From the NCBI RefSeq assembly GCF_030758415.1, contig NZ_CP132334.1, positions 124,001 through 188,000 of the forward strand: DNA of 64,000 nt, read 5' to 3'. Source of the DNA: Parvularcula sp. IMCC14364. Its GTDB lineage: Bacteria > Pseudomonadota > Alphaproteobacteria > Caulobacterales > Parvularculaceae. Position numbers and translations under genes: made by a program. The notes under the pieces are model-generated. The model saw nothing but the letters and a program-made list of their open reading frames with translations, ran no database searches and was not told the DNA's origin. Each line of letters opens with the position of its first letter. The stretch's first letter is position 1. Shown here piece by piece: positions 44,030-52,024 of the stretch.

Positions 44030-45634
44030 ATGCCCGAGAAAACAACACGCCTTGGTCTGCCTTATGTGATGGCAGGCCAGGCCCAGAAACACATCACCGT
44101 CAATGAGACTTTCCAGCTTCTGGATACGCTGGTGCAGCTCAGTTGCCGGTCGCAGACGACGCTGACAGAGCCGCCCAGCCCGCAAAATGGCGACTGTTAC
44201 ATCCTGCCGGCTGACAGAACAGGGGCCAACTGGTCTGCCATGGAAGAAGGGATGATTGCCGCTTATCTCGACAATTTCTGGCAGGCCTTGCCAGCCCAGC
44301 CGGGTATGCGTGCCTGGATTGAGGATAGTGCCCGGCTTGTTGTCTTCGATGGCACCAGCTGGTCGGAACTAACCCCGACACCGGAGACGCTGGACCAGCT
44401 TGGCATCAACACTTCTGCCGATGCGACCAACCGGTTCAGCGTGAAGGCAGACGCTGCGTTGCTGTCCCATGATGATGTCACGCCCGGCACCGGTGATGCC
44501 CGGCAGATCATCAACAAGGCAGGCAGCGCCAACACAGCTTCGGTCCTGTTCCAGTCAGGATTTTCCGGCAGGGCGGAATTTGGCCTGACTGGCGACGATG
44601 ATTTTCACCTCAAAGTCAGTGACGACGGCAGCAACTTTGTTGATGCCCTGATCATCGACAGCAGCAGCGGTTATGCGGGCTTCGGCGGCGCGCCCGATTG
44701 CCCGATAGACCTGAAAAACGGTGCGGATGCGAAAATCGGGGGCCATATCGGTATTGGCGGTGCCAATCCGGGGCCATCCTATGCGATCAATGCATCAGCA
44801 GCCGGTTTTGGCATTGGCGGCGCCTCTGTTCTGCGCAGCTCGGCAGGCGTTCTGCGCATCGGGGAAAGTGGCGGCTTCAGCGAAGCCTGGATCGCCCCCG
44901 GCTTTGGGGCGACCTGCCGCGTCGTCAAAGATGTGGGGATATATGTAAAAGGGGCTGCCTTGCCGCAGACGGACGATGTTTATGATCTTGGCGCCGCCGC
45001 CCAGCGCTGGGATGATGTCTATGCAACCAATGCAACCATTCAGACATCAGATGAAAGACTGAAAAAAGACGTGACGGACCTGCCTTATGGCCTGGCGCTG
45101 GTCAATGCCTTGCGCCCGGTCCAGTTTCGCTGGCGCGACCGCACACTGACGGCTGAAACCCAGATCGTCGAGCGCGCGGAATATGAAACCCGCCTCGAAC
45201 AGCGTGTGGTGAAAAAGCCGGTCCTGCAGGCGGGTAAATATGTCCTGAAAGACGTGACAGAGGCGAGACAGGTGCCGGTCTTTGATGAGCATCCCCTATA
45301 TGCTGCGGATGGTGAACCAGTGCTCTCCCCGGCGGGGAAGCCGGTCATGCACAATGTGCCGCGCATTCGAAAAATTCAGGAGGAAATGGAGCTGACGCCG
45401 GCGCGTCATATCGAAGGCCGCCGCCTGCATTTTGGTCTGGTCGCACAGGAGGTAGAGGCGCTGCTGGCGCGTGAGGATATCGCCAGCTCGGATTTCGCCG
45501 CCTTCATCCATGACCAGGCAGCAGATGTCTACGGGATGCGCTACGGGGAGTTGATCCCGGTACTGCTGAAAGCGGTGCAGGAACTCTCCCAACAGCTGGA
45601 GGAGATCAAAACCCAAAATGCAGAAGTCATCTGA
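44030..45634 (+). CDS. DUF2793 protein with C-terminal S74 autoprocessing chaperone
   Basis: Phage- or gene-transfer-agent-like fibre protein of 534 residues. The N-terminal DUF2793 domain (about 5-130) has TRLGLPYVMAGQAQKHITVN then ETFQLLDTLVQLSCRS and AYLDNFWQALPAQPGMRAWI. A Gly/Ala-rich beta-structured middle (GGHIGIGGANPGPSYAINAS) looks like a trimeric fibre. The C-terminal S74 intramolecular chaperone begins TSDERLKKDVTDLPYGLALV with the Ser/Lys pair needed for self-cleavage. It includes RPVQFRWRD and FGLVAQEVEALL, and ends in a coiled coil (KAVQELSQQLEEIKTQNAEV). No other phage structural gene is near, so it is an isolated gene. Confidence 0.85.
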   Translation: MPEKTTRLGLPYVMAGQAQKHITVNETFQLLDTLVQLSCRSQTTLTEPPSPQNGDCYILPADRTGANWSAMEEGMIAAYLDNFWQALPAQPGMRAWIEDSARLVVFDGTSWSELTPTPETLDQLGINTSADATNRFSVKADAALLSHDDVTPGTGDARQIINKAGSANTASVLFQSGFSGRAEFGLTGDDDFHLKVSDDGSNFVDALIIDSSSGYAGFGGAPDCPIDLKNGADAKIGGHIGIGGANPGPSYAINASAAGFGIGGASVLRSSAGVLRIGESGGFSEAWIAPGFGATCRVVKDVGIYVKGAALPQTDDVYDLGAAAQRWDDVYATNATIQTSDERLKKDVTDLPYGLALVNALRPVQFRWRDRTLTAETQIVERAEYETRLEQRVVKKPVLQAGKYVLKDVTEARQVPVFDEHPLYAADGEPVLSPAGKPVMHNVPRIRKIQEEMELTPARHIEGRRLHFGLVAQEVEALLAREDIASSDFAAFIHDQAADVYGMRYGELIPVLLKAVQELSQQLEEIKTQNAEVI

Positions 45635-45782
45635 TGTGGCCCCGGGCCTAAGGCGGCACTTTGGCCGGTTGTTGCCGCGCTCTGGCATCACATCCAATGA
45701 CTTAAAACGCCCTGAAAAGGGCGCTGGTAAAGTTTGTTGCCAGACGGAAAGCCTGCGCCAAACTGCGGCTGTCAATTTCTTC

Positions 45783-45817
45783 TTGACGAACTATATTTGT
45801 CAATGCTATATTGACAA
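45783..45817 (+). promoter_or_regulatory. Promoter with overlapping operator TTGTCAA-N7-TTGACAA
   Basis: A sigma-70-like promoter, TTGACG (45783-45788), 18-base spacer, TATATT (45807-45812), overlaps the inverted repeat TTGTCAA (45797-45803) / TTGACAA (45811-45817). It lies 27 bases upstream of the HTH gene at 45844, so autorepression by that protein is the simplest reading. Confidence 0.55.
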
Positions 45818-45843
45818 TATTCCAATCACTTAAGGAGACGATT

Positions 45844-46422
45844 ATGGACATCACCAAAGAAAAAGAGCTTAGAGATAGAGTCGCCGATTTTATTCTAAAC
45901 TGGCATACGGATGGTGACCCGCAAGCTTTGGAGAGTGCCACCTCTGATGACTTCTCTCGCCTAATAGTTGAGGCCTATATTGCCGCTGATGAGTCAAACA
46001 AATCTCTCAAGCAATGGGTTCAGTCCGGGCGCAGGGCAGGATTAAGTTGGGCGGATGTCGGCACATTGCTCGGCATTAGTCGGCAAGCCGCGCAACAGCG
46101 TTTCTCTATTGAGCCCAATGCAACTTATTCTGATGAGCCAAATTTTGACCCTCTGGATCGTACGCGTATTATGCGCACAGGCGTCACCTCTTTTAACGAA
46201 GTGGAAGTCTTGAGAGAGGAAGGGGCGAAAGGTCGAAAAGTTGTTGGCGCAACTTGGCTAAAGTTATATTTTACTCAAACAGACGCCCCTGTGGAGAATA
46301 TCCGGGTTGTCTCGTTAAGGGGCCCAAGCTTGACCCGAGAGTATGAAAATGCCGGATGGACCCATGCCCTTACATGGTTTCCCTATCGGTATTTCACGCG
46401 CCCTTTAACTGAAAAATTATGA
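45844..46422 (+). CDS. HTH protein of unknown family
   Basis: Protein of 192 residues. The first 60 are helical and acidic. A helix-turn-helix is visible at about 60-80 (GRRAGLSWADVGTLLGISRQ, then AAQQRFS), a sequence type seen in regulators that treat hydrophobic recognition helices as sigma-like. The C-terminal 100 residues (RIMRTGVTSFNEVEVLREEG ... ATWLKLYFTQTD ... AGWTHALTWFPYRYFTRPL) are beta-rich and aromatic, and I cannot assign them; they could bind a ligand. ATG 45844 is chosen for its AAGGAG site. A palindromic operator overlaps its promoter. Confidence 0.7.
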   Translation: MDITKEKELRDRVADFILNWHTDGDPQALESATSDDFSRLIVEAYIAADESNKSLKQWVQSGRRAGLSWADVGTLLGISRQAAQQRFSIEPNATYSDEPNFDPLDRTRIMRTGVTSFNEVEVLREEGAKGRKVVGATWLKLYFTQTDAPVENIRVVSLRGPSLTREYENAGWTHALTWFPYRYFTRPLTEKL

Positions 46423-46865
46423 TATGTAAGCATTTCGTCGAACAGTGTTCTCAGATATTCAGAAAACCTGTAGAATCATATTCGCAATACGAACGGCCGC
46501 ATCTGGCTCGCTATAGCCGAAAACTGAGCGTCTTAAATCGTCCCTTTGTGTCATCAGCAGATCAAAAATCTGGCCGACGACCCCGTAGGCACAAGCGGTC
46601 GAAATCCATTCGGCGTTCAGGACTTCTCGGCGCAATGTTCGGTTGAACAGTTCATTGCAACACTCTGCGGGCCTGACTGGAAAGATCATGAAAAACGTCG
46701 GACTAGGCTCAGAATAATGTCTGAAATCAGGTATTTGGCGGCACGGTGGCGGCTTTCTGGCGGGTATCTGTCACCTTAATGGCGTGGCGCATTGCTGGAG
46801 TTGCGCCCATATTGGCCCTGGTCAATCACAGGGTACACGCCCGGTCAGAAATAAGGATTTTAAGT
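46423..46865. other. 443-bp stretch with no confident gene
   Basis: A 76-codon open frame on the minus strand (46459-46689) has a C-terminal stretch (QIFDLLMTQRDDLRRSVFGY) that faintly recalls the end of a TetR-type regulator. It lacks a helix-turn-helix and a ribosome-binding site, so at most it is a gene remnant. Nothing else was recognised apart from the ribosome-binding site AAGGA at 46853-46857 for the next gene. Confidence 0.4.
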
Positions 46866-47217
46866 ATGGCGTTCAAAGCAGATGCAGCGAAGATCAAAAG
46901 GTGGCGGGAGGAACGGCACTGGTCGCAGGAACATTTGGCTGAGCTTGCGGGAATAGGACTGCGAACCATCCAAAGAATTGAGAATGGTGAAAAGGCGTCG
47001 CAGGAGTCTGTCGTTGCTCTGGCCGCCGCCTTTGACGTTGACGCCATGGCTCTATCAGTCGATTCCGAAGAGGAGGCGCGCAAAGCTGCCGAACGCAAAG
47101 CTGAAGAAGCTGAGGCTGGCATGCGCCTGAACTTTTACCTACACGTCGCAAGCTTTTTGGGTGTCTTGGCTATATTTGGCTTCCTCGCACTGATCTCAGG
47201 GGACCTGGAACTTCTAA
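46866..47217 (+). pseudogene. HTH-2TM protein, 5' part, cut by IS copy 3
   Basis: The N-terminal 117 codons of a 150-residue membrane regulator. An XRE helix-turn-helix lies at about 8-60 (IKRWREERHWSQEHLAELAG then IGLRTIQRIENGEKAS). A helical linker (DSEEEARKAAERKAEEAEAG) and the first TM (FYLHVASFLGVLAIFGFLAL) follow. The element enters after codon LL of DLELL, and the frame now runs on only as RV before a stop inside the element. The remaining 33 codons lie at 50032-49932 on the other strand. Together they make an HTH plus 2TM-domain protein, a known architecture whose function is not established. Confidence 0.85.
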
Positions 47218-48147
47218 GAGTCTGAATCAAAAGTCTTTCATATGAAACATGCTCTTGCCAGTCGTCTTGTTGCGATACGGATGTGAGCCATGAATAGCCA
47301 TGCGATAGCTGAGGTCCAGCATCGTTCCCAATCCTTGGCGAGACGGCGTGATCGCCCTAACCATGCGAATGTGCGTTCTACGACCCATCGCCGGGGCAGG
47401 ACTTTAAAGCCTTTCATTTTATCGGATCGCTTGATGATTTCCATCCGGAATGGACCGACTTTTTTAAGTTTGCGCTTTAGCTTATCTCCCGCATAGCCAC
47501 CATCGGCAAAGATATGGCGAAGCCATGGAAATTTGTCTCGCGCTTCCATCAACACCGCTGGTGCGCCGTCGCGATCCTGTACATCCGCGGCATGCACAAG
47601 TGCTGTCACCAGAAAGCCTTCCGTATCCGTCAGAATATGCCGCTTGCGGCCTTTTATATTTTTGCCCGCGTCAAAGCCAGTAATACCGCCACTTTCTGTG
47701 GTTTTAACCGACTGGCTATCGATCACACCTGCGCTGGGGTGTGGGCTTCTGCCGTGTGCTTCGCGGCATTCAAACAGCAGGCGGTGATTGATCTTTTCCA
47801 GCAATCTGTCATCACGCCACCAATAAAAATATTTCTGAACCGTCGAAAAAGGCGGGAAATCCCTTGGTAACATGCGCCATTGGCAGCCAGTAGACGCGAT
47901 ATACAACAAGGCGTTCATGATCTCCCGCATCGGCCACTTGCGAGGACGCCCCATCCGATTTGGAAGAGGTATTTCAGGTTCAATCAAAGCCCATTCGTCG
48001 TCCGTCAGATCACTTGCATAGCGCAGGAAACTGCGGTCATAATATGTGCGGGTGGTTTCATTCCAACTCATCTGATCCTCCGTGTCTTAAGCAAACAAAG
48101 AGAATCATAAGTCGTTGAAATCACCCAGATACTTTTGGATCAGGCTC
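47218..48147 (-). mobile_element. IS5-family insertion sequence, copy 3 (inverted)
   Basis: Third copy, 930 bp, in the opposite orientation to the others, with the same ends. Its flanks do not match: TAA at 47215-47217 and TTA at 48148-48150. Simple transposition would give identical 3-bp flanks. Copy 4 has the reciprocal mismatch, which is explained by inversion of the DNA between them. Confidence 0.96.
47238..48071 (-). CDS. IS5-family transposase (IS copy 3)
   Basis: Intact 277-residue transposase, the same protein as in the other three copies, with the DDE triad D118, D190 and E232. It is read on the minus strand and faces the broken HTH-2TM gene. Confidence 0.97.
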   Translation of the reverse strand: MSWNETTRTYYDRSFLRYASDLTDDEWALIEPEIPLPNRMGRPRKWPMREIMNALLYIASTGCQWRMLPRDFPPFSTVQKYFYWWRDDRLLEKINHRLLFECREAHGRSPHPSAGVIDSQSVKTTESGGITGFDAGKNIKGRKRHILTDTEGFLVTALVHAADVQDRDGAPAVLMEARDKFPWLRHIFADGGYAGDKLKRKLKKVGPFRMEIIKRSDKMKGFKVLPRRWVVERTFAWLGRSRRLAKDWERCWTSAIAWLFMAHIRIATRRLARACFI

Positions 48148-48330
48148 TTAGTTTTGGCGGCATGCTGGATATAAAAAGGAATAGTCAATGATGGTGAATC
48201 GAGAGTATACGAAAGAATCTCTTTTATTTTCAGTGTATATGTTAATATACAATAATTTAATGGTCTATTTTGCATTTTTATTTTATTTTATTTTATTTTC
48301 CGTATTGTAACGGGGGAAGGTTCATATAAT

Positions 48331-48663
48331 TTGATTTTCACTCAGTGGCTACTGGTTCAGTCCGGTACCGCTTTATTTACCGTAATTAAAGTAGTGGTTC
48401 TTTCCAAAAATTTCACTTCTGAGATTTTTAAAGTTGAACTTCGCGGAACATGGAGTTTTTCGAAGGGGGAAATTTCGCTTTTCTTGTTTTTTATTGTTTT
48501 GGGAACTATACTACTGATAGCCAATTTAATTAATGAAATCAATAAAATTGATAATATATTTATGCTAATTACTGCTGTAAATTTATTGATATTTTTATTA
48601 TTTTTTTTGGTATTCTGGAGTCGAAATAATTATATCTCAAAAAAGCGGAGAGAGATTGAGTAA
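48331..48663 (+). CDS. AT-rich two- or three-TM hypothetical protein
   Basis: Open frame for 110 residues in very AT-rich DNA. Hydrophobic segments FLFFIVLGTILLIANLI and MLITAVNLLIFLLFFLVFW are TM helices, and the tail is basic (RNNYISKKRREIE). The start is TTG 48331 with GGGGAAGG ten bases upstream; no ATG gives a longer product. There is no recognised family. The composition differs sharply from its neighbours, and it lies within the inverted segment. Confidence 0.5.
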   Translation: MIFTQWLLVQSGTALFTVIKVVVLSKNFTSEIFKVELRGTWSFSKGEISLFLFFIVLGTILLIANLINEINKIDNIFMLITAVNLLIFLLFFLVFWSRNNYISKKRREIE

Positions 48664-48795
48664 TTTTTTCTCGCTCATGCATGGCTAGAAGCTTTATTCA
48701 CAAAACTTACAGTTGGTTAATTTGAGAGTCTAAGCCCATAAATTTATTCGTATCTTGAGGCAAAGCCTGCATAAAATCTGTTTGGCGGCAAGCAG

Positions 48796-49092
48796 ATGGG
48801 CTATGTGGGGAATAACGGCACCCTGCATACGGATTATGAAGAGTCTATAGATCTGCGCACGGAAACGCTGGGCACCGGGGCGTTCCGTAATGGTAATACC
48901 AACGGCATTGCTCATGCGGACTTCGACCAGAACTATAACCCGATCAACTCTTACAATCAGGGCTCTGTCCACGGCGCCTATACCGTCCGGGCAGGGGACA
49001 CGATGGGCTCCATCGCGGCCAGCCTCTGGGGGGATGCATCCCTCTGGTACAAGCTGGCGGAAGCCAATGGCCATGGCGGTGATCTCGTTTAA
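48796..49092 (+). pseudogene. Fragment of a large LysM-containing exoprotein
   Basis: A 98-residue piece. The part YTVRAGDTMGSIAASLWGDA (about 60-80) followed by SLWYKLAEANG is a LysM module. The preceding NNGTLHTDYEESIDLRTETL and INSYNQGSVHGAY resemble sequences found just before LysM in giant YD-repeat/Rhs-like proteins. There is no signal peptide or ribosome-binding site, and the frame stops soon after the LysM core. It is best read as the remnant of a much larger surface or toxin protein, most of which has been lost. Confidence 0.5.
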
Positions 49093-49742
49093 CAGGTCGG
49101 TTGTTGCGGCTGGCATTTTGCGCGCGGCTTTTGCCTGACGGCGGCGTTCGGCCCGGCTGAGATTTTTTTCAGGCTGAGGCAGGGCAAGGCGTCCTCTTGT
49201 GCGGCGGCGGCTGGCTGTGCTGAGGCCGATTGCGGCGGTTTTGCCCCTGTAACGGGGATGGCTGCCTCTAATATGTCATTGCCGGGCGTGGTGGTCCGGT
49301 GAGATTTTTTTGTGGGCGCCGTGGTATTGGCGTGCACTTTGTCGCTGGCGCGGGTGTCTGGGTCTTTTGCCTCTGCCATGTCCGTTGCGTCTGCTGCATC
49401 TGCGTCATCTGCTGGGGCGGGTGTACAGGTTCGCTGGTTGTACACGGCCATCGCCTCGGCAATGGTGACTTTCAACCCCATGTCTTTTTTCAGGGCTTCG
49501 AGTTTCTCGTAAGAGCGGATCTGGCTGGCCACGAGGCGGACCTGATCCTGCAACAGGCGCACGCGCTTTTCCTGCGGGTTGAACAGGCTGCGTTGATCGG
49601 CGATCTGCATGGTCAGGCTGTCGAGGGCTGTCTGCAGGTTGGTGATGCGGGACTGGGGCGTGAGCAGAAGGTCCCGGCCGTGGCTGAGTGGGGCTGATGC
49701 TTTTGCCGGGGCGGGCGCTGATGCCGTTGCTGATGCGGTCAT
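49089..49742 (-). CDS. Hypothetical Ala/Pro-rich coiled-coil protein
   Basis: Protein of 217 residues starting MTASATASAPAPAKASAPLS. A central helical region (SRITNLQTALDSLTMQIADQ then RSLFNPQEKRVRLLQDQVRL, about 32-95) should form a coiled coil, with KKDMGLKVTIAEAMAVYNQR after it. The rest is low-complexity, Ala-, Asp- and Thr-rich, with a basic Cys-containing end. It has a strong ribosome-binding site (AAGGAGA). I do not recognise a family. Its stop codon overlaps the stop of the LysM fragment on the opposite strand. It is the main intact gene of the inverted segment. Confidence 0.6.
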   Translation of the reverse strand: MTASATASAPAPAKASAPLSHGRDLLLTPQSRITNLQTALDSLTMQIADQRSLFNPQEKRVRLLQDQVRLVASQIRSYEKLEALKKDMGLKVTIAEAMAVYNQRTCTPAPADDADAADATDMAEAKDPDTRASDKVHANTTAPTKKSHRTTTPGNDILEAAIPVTGAKPPQSASAQPAAAAQEDALPCLSLKKISAGPNAAVRQKPRAKCQPQQPTC

Positions 49743-49893
49743 GGGGAGGTCTCCTTTTTTTTTGGGGCGCGAAATGCGCCGGGAGACCCAGACTAAAGGC
49801 TGACAAAGGGGGGCCCATAGATTGTAATGTTTACGCTGACAACATGGGGGCTGAAGGGGGGCTGAGTGCGGCAAGAGGCTGAAATGGGGGCTG

Positions 49894-49911
49894 GCCGAGA
49901 GACATCTCGGC
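49894..49911 (-). terminator. Hairpin after the displaced 3' end of the HTH-2TM gene
   Basis: Perfect stem GCCGAGA-N4-TCTCGGC located 21 bases beyond the stop of the displaced HTH-2TM end (minus strand), as expected for the original terminator. It lacks a T-run, so a terminator role is inferred. Confidence 0.4.
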
Positions 49912-49931
49912 TATTGCCTGGGTGCCGAGGG

Positions 49932-50032
49932 TCACGCTTTGCCAAATTTGCGCTCATGCCTTCCCGTCAGCTGGATGAAAAAAACCGAAATGCCGTGAAC
50001 CACGAGAGGCAAGGCAAAAAAGAGCGTGATCT
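49932..50032 (-). pseudogene. HTH-2TM protein, displaced 3' part
   Basis: Reading from 50032 on the minus strand gives, in frame with codon 118 of the broken gene at 46866, the peptide KITLFFALPLVVHGISVFF and the end IQLTGRHERKFGKA. This is the second TM helix and basic tail expected of a 2TM domain, followed by a stop at 49934-49932. The match in frame, hydrophobic pattern and target-duplication bases shows that this piece was joined to the 5' part before an inversion. Confidence 0.8.
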
Positions 50033-50035
50033 TTA

Positions 50036-50965
50036 GAGCCTGATCCAAAAGTATCTGGGTGATTTCAACGACTTATGATTCTCTTTGTTTGCTTAAGACA
50101 CGGAGGATCAGATGAGTTGGAATGAAACCACCCGCACATATTATGACCGCAGTTTCCTGCGCTATGCAAGTGATCTGACGGACGACGAATGGGCTTTGAT
50201 TGAACCTGAAATACCTCTTCCAAATCGGATGGGGCGTCCTCGCAAGTGGCCGATGCGGGAGATCATGAACGCCTTGTTGTATATCGCGTCTACTGGCTGC
50301 CAATGGCGCATGTTACCAAGGGATTTCCCGCCTTTTTCGACGGTTCAGAAATATTTTTATTGGTGGCGTGATGACAGATTGCTGGAAAAGATCAATCACC
50401 GCCTGCTGTTTGAATGCCGCGAAGCACACGGCAGAAGCCCACACCCCAGCGCAGGTGTGATCGATAGCCAGTCGGTTAAAACCACAGAAAGTGGCGGTAT
50501 TACTGGCTTTGACGCGGGCAAAAATATAAAAGGCCGCAAGCGGCATATTCTGACGGATACGGAAGGCTTTCTGGTGACAGCACTTGTGCATGCCGCGGAT
50601 GTACAGGATCGCGACGGCGCACCAGCGGTGTTGATGGAAGCGCGAGACAAATTTCCATGGCTTCGCCATATCTTTGCCGATGGTGGCTATGCGGGAGATA
50701 AGCTAAAGCGCAAACTTAAAAAAGTCGGTCCATTCCGGATGGAAATCATCAAGCGATCCGATAAAATGAAAGGCTTTAAAGTCCTGCCCCGGCGATGGGT
50801 CGTAGAACGCACATTCGCATGGTTAGGGCGATCACGCCGTCTCGCCAAGGATTGGGAACGATGCTGGACCTCAGCTATCGCATGGCTATTCATGGCTCAC
50901 ATCCGTATCGCAACAAGACGACTGGCAAGAGCATGTTTCATATGAAAGACTTTTGATTCAGACTC
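50036..50965 (+). mobile_element. IS5-family insertion sequence, copy 4
   Basis: Fourth copy, 930 bp, plus orientation. Flanks are TTA (50033-50035) and TAA (50966-50968), mismatched and reciprocal to those of copy 3. Copies 3 and 4 form a large inverted repeat around 1,888 bp of DNA. Confidence 0.96.
50112..50945 (+). CDS. IS5-family transposase (IS copy 4)
   Basis: Intact 277-residue DDE transposase with the same protein sequence as the other copies (D118, D190, E232). Confidence 0.97.
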   Translation: MSWNETTRTYYDRSFLRYASDLTDDEWALIEPEIPLPNRMGRPRKWPMREIMNALLYIASTGCQWRMLPRDFPPFSTVQKYFYWWRDDRLLEKINHRLLFECREAHGRSPHPSAGVIDSQSVKTTESGGITGFDAGKNIKGRKRHILTDTEGFLVTALVHAADVQDRDGAPAVLMEARDKFPWLRHIFADGGYAGDKLKRKLKKVGPFRMEIIKRSDKMKGFKVLPRRWVVERTFAWLGRSRRLAKDWERCWTSAIAWLFMAHIRIATRRLARACFI

Positions 50966-51009
50966 TAAATGCAATTGCATTTGCAAGTGTAGAATAAGCG
51001 AATTGAATT

Positions 51010-51279
51010 CTACCGCCAGGTCCTGAGCCTAATTTGTTCCAAAAGCATGAAACAAGAAGCAGATATCAGCACTGAGATTGCGAATATGAAACCAAAGATC
51101 ACACCGAACCCTTGGAAGGCGGATACGCTATTCCAATCGAAGTAGAAATGAAGATAGACTACGAGCGGAGCATAAATGCCCCAGACCAATCCTAAGGGTA
51201 CGATCAAAACGGGATGCGTGACGGCTGCCTTAAGAACTGAGCTGAATAAACTGCTCGCATTTTTGACACTATCAAACAT
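51010..51279 (-). CDS. Small two-TM hypothetical protein
   Basis: Open frame for 89 residues with two hydrophobic segments (VLIVPLGLVWGIYAPLVVYL and GVIFGFIFAISVLISASCFM) separated by FYFDWNSVSAFQGF, and a short basic end (RLRTWR). It has no recognised family. It lies just beyond IS copy 4 and may be complete, since the end after the second TM looks natural. No strong ribosome-binding site was found. Confidence 0.45.
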   Translation of the reverse strand: MFDSVKNASSLFSSVLKAAVTHPVLIVPLGLVWGIYAPLVVYLHFYFDWNSVSAFQGFGVIFGFIFAISVLISASCFMLLEQIRLRTWR

Positions 51280-51392
51280 GCTGTGATGATAGGCATATTG
51301 TGTTGTGATTCAAGCGACTGCCTTTAACAAGCAGCTGTCATTGTCTCAACGAACGGCTTCTGCAACAGGCGCTGGTCAGATATTGTGTTTGG

Positions 51393-51905
51393 ATGAAAAC
51401 CCTTATCGCTCTCCTGCGCGCCGTCAATGTCGGCGGAACTGGCAAAATGCCGATGGCCGATCTTCGTCACTTGGCGGAAGAAGTCGGTTTCCATGAGGTT
51501 CGCACATATATCCAATCGGGCAATCTGATTTTTGCGACAAAAAAAACACCTTCCGATGCGAAACTGCTTCTGGAACAGAAGCTGGACAGCTACGCAGCAA
51601 AGCCTGTTGGCGTTATTGTCCGCACGGCGCAGGAGATGAAGCAAGTTCTCGAAGCTAACCCCTTTCCTGACGCAGAGCCAAGCAAGGTGGGGGTCCTCTT
51701 CCTGGACCACGCGCCGCCGCCGGACATAATCGAAACGGCCAAAGGTCAAGCCGATGAAGTGATCCAACCCGGGAAGCGGGAGGTCTATGTTCACTATCCA
51801 TCAGGCATGGGGCGAACGAAACTGCGATTGACCGCCGCGTCGCAGGGCACAGTGCGCAACATCAACACGGTCAGCAAGCTCGTGAAGATGGCGACTGACG
51901 CATAG
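51393..51905 (+). CDS. DUF1697 family protein
   Basis: Soluble protein of 170 residues, full length for DUF1697. Hallmarks: IALLRAVNVGGTGKMPMADL at the N-terminus, HEVRTYIQSGNLIFATKK, and VGVIVRTAQEMKQVLEANPF in the middle. The end is the GRTKLRLTAA and GTVRNINTVSKLVKMA block (usually GxxxxxRNWNTV). The family's biochemical role is unknown. It appears to be a single gene. Confidence 0.9.
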   Translation: MKTLIALLRAVNVGGTGKMPMADLRHLAEEVGFHEVRTYIQSGNLIFATKKTPSDAKLLLEQKLDSYAAKPVGVIVRTAQEMKQVLEANPFPDAEPSKVGVLFLDHAPPPDIIETAKGQADEVIQPGKREVYVHYPSGMGRTKLRLTAASQGTVRNINTVSKLVKMATDA

Positions 51906-52024
51906 GGTAATACGGGCTCAATGCAGACTGACCTAGAACCGGCCTGGAGACCATCTTGCTTTACCATATCAACTATGGCTGACTGAGTGGCGAAGAAGAT
52001 AAGAACCATATGGGGGAGTGCGCC

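Noticed and set aside
45705-45730. Hairpin CGCCCT-GAAA-AGGGCG after the S74 gene as a terminator
   Set aside because: On the plus strand no T-run follows; the T-run lies on the minus side where no gene needs terminating.
48724-48740. GAGAGTCTAAGCCC resembling an end of the IS
   Set aside because: Only six or seven bases match the terminal repeat and no partner end is present; probably chance.
50966-51030. Possible gene restored at the second inversion breakpoint (joining 50968 onward with 48150 onward)
   Set aside because: A short frame can be read through, but it overlaps the end of the 51010 gene in another frame and has no recognisable content; the breakpoint is probably intergenic.
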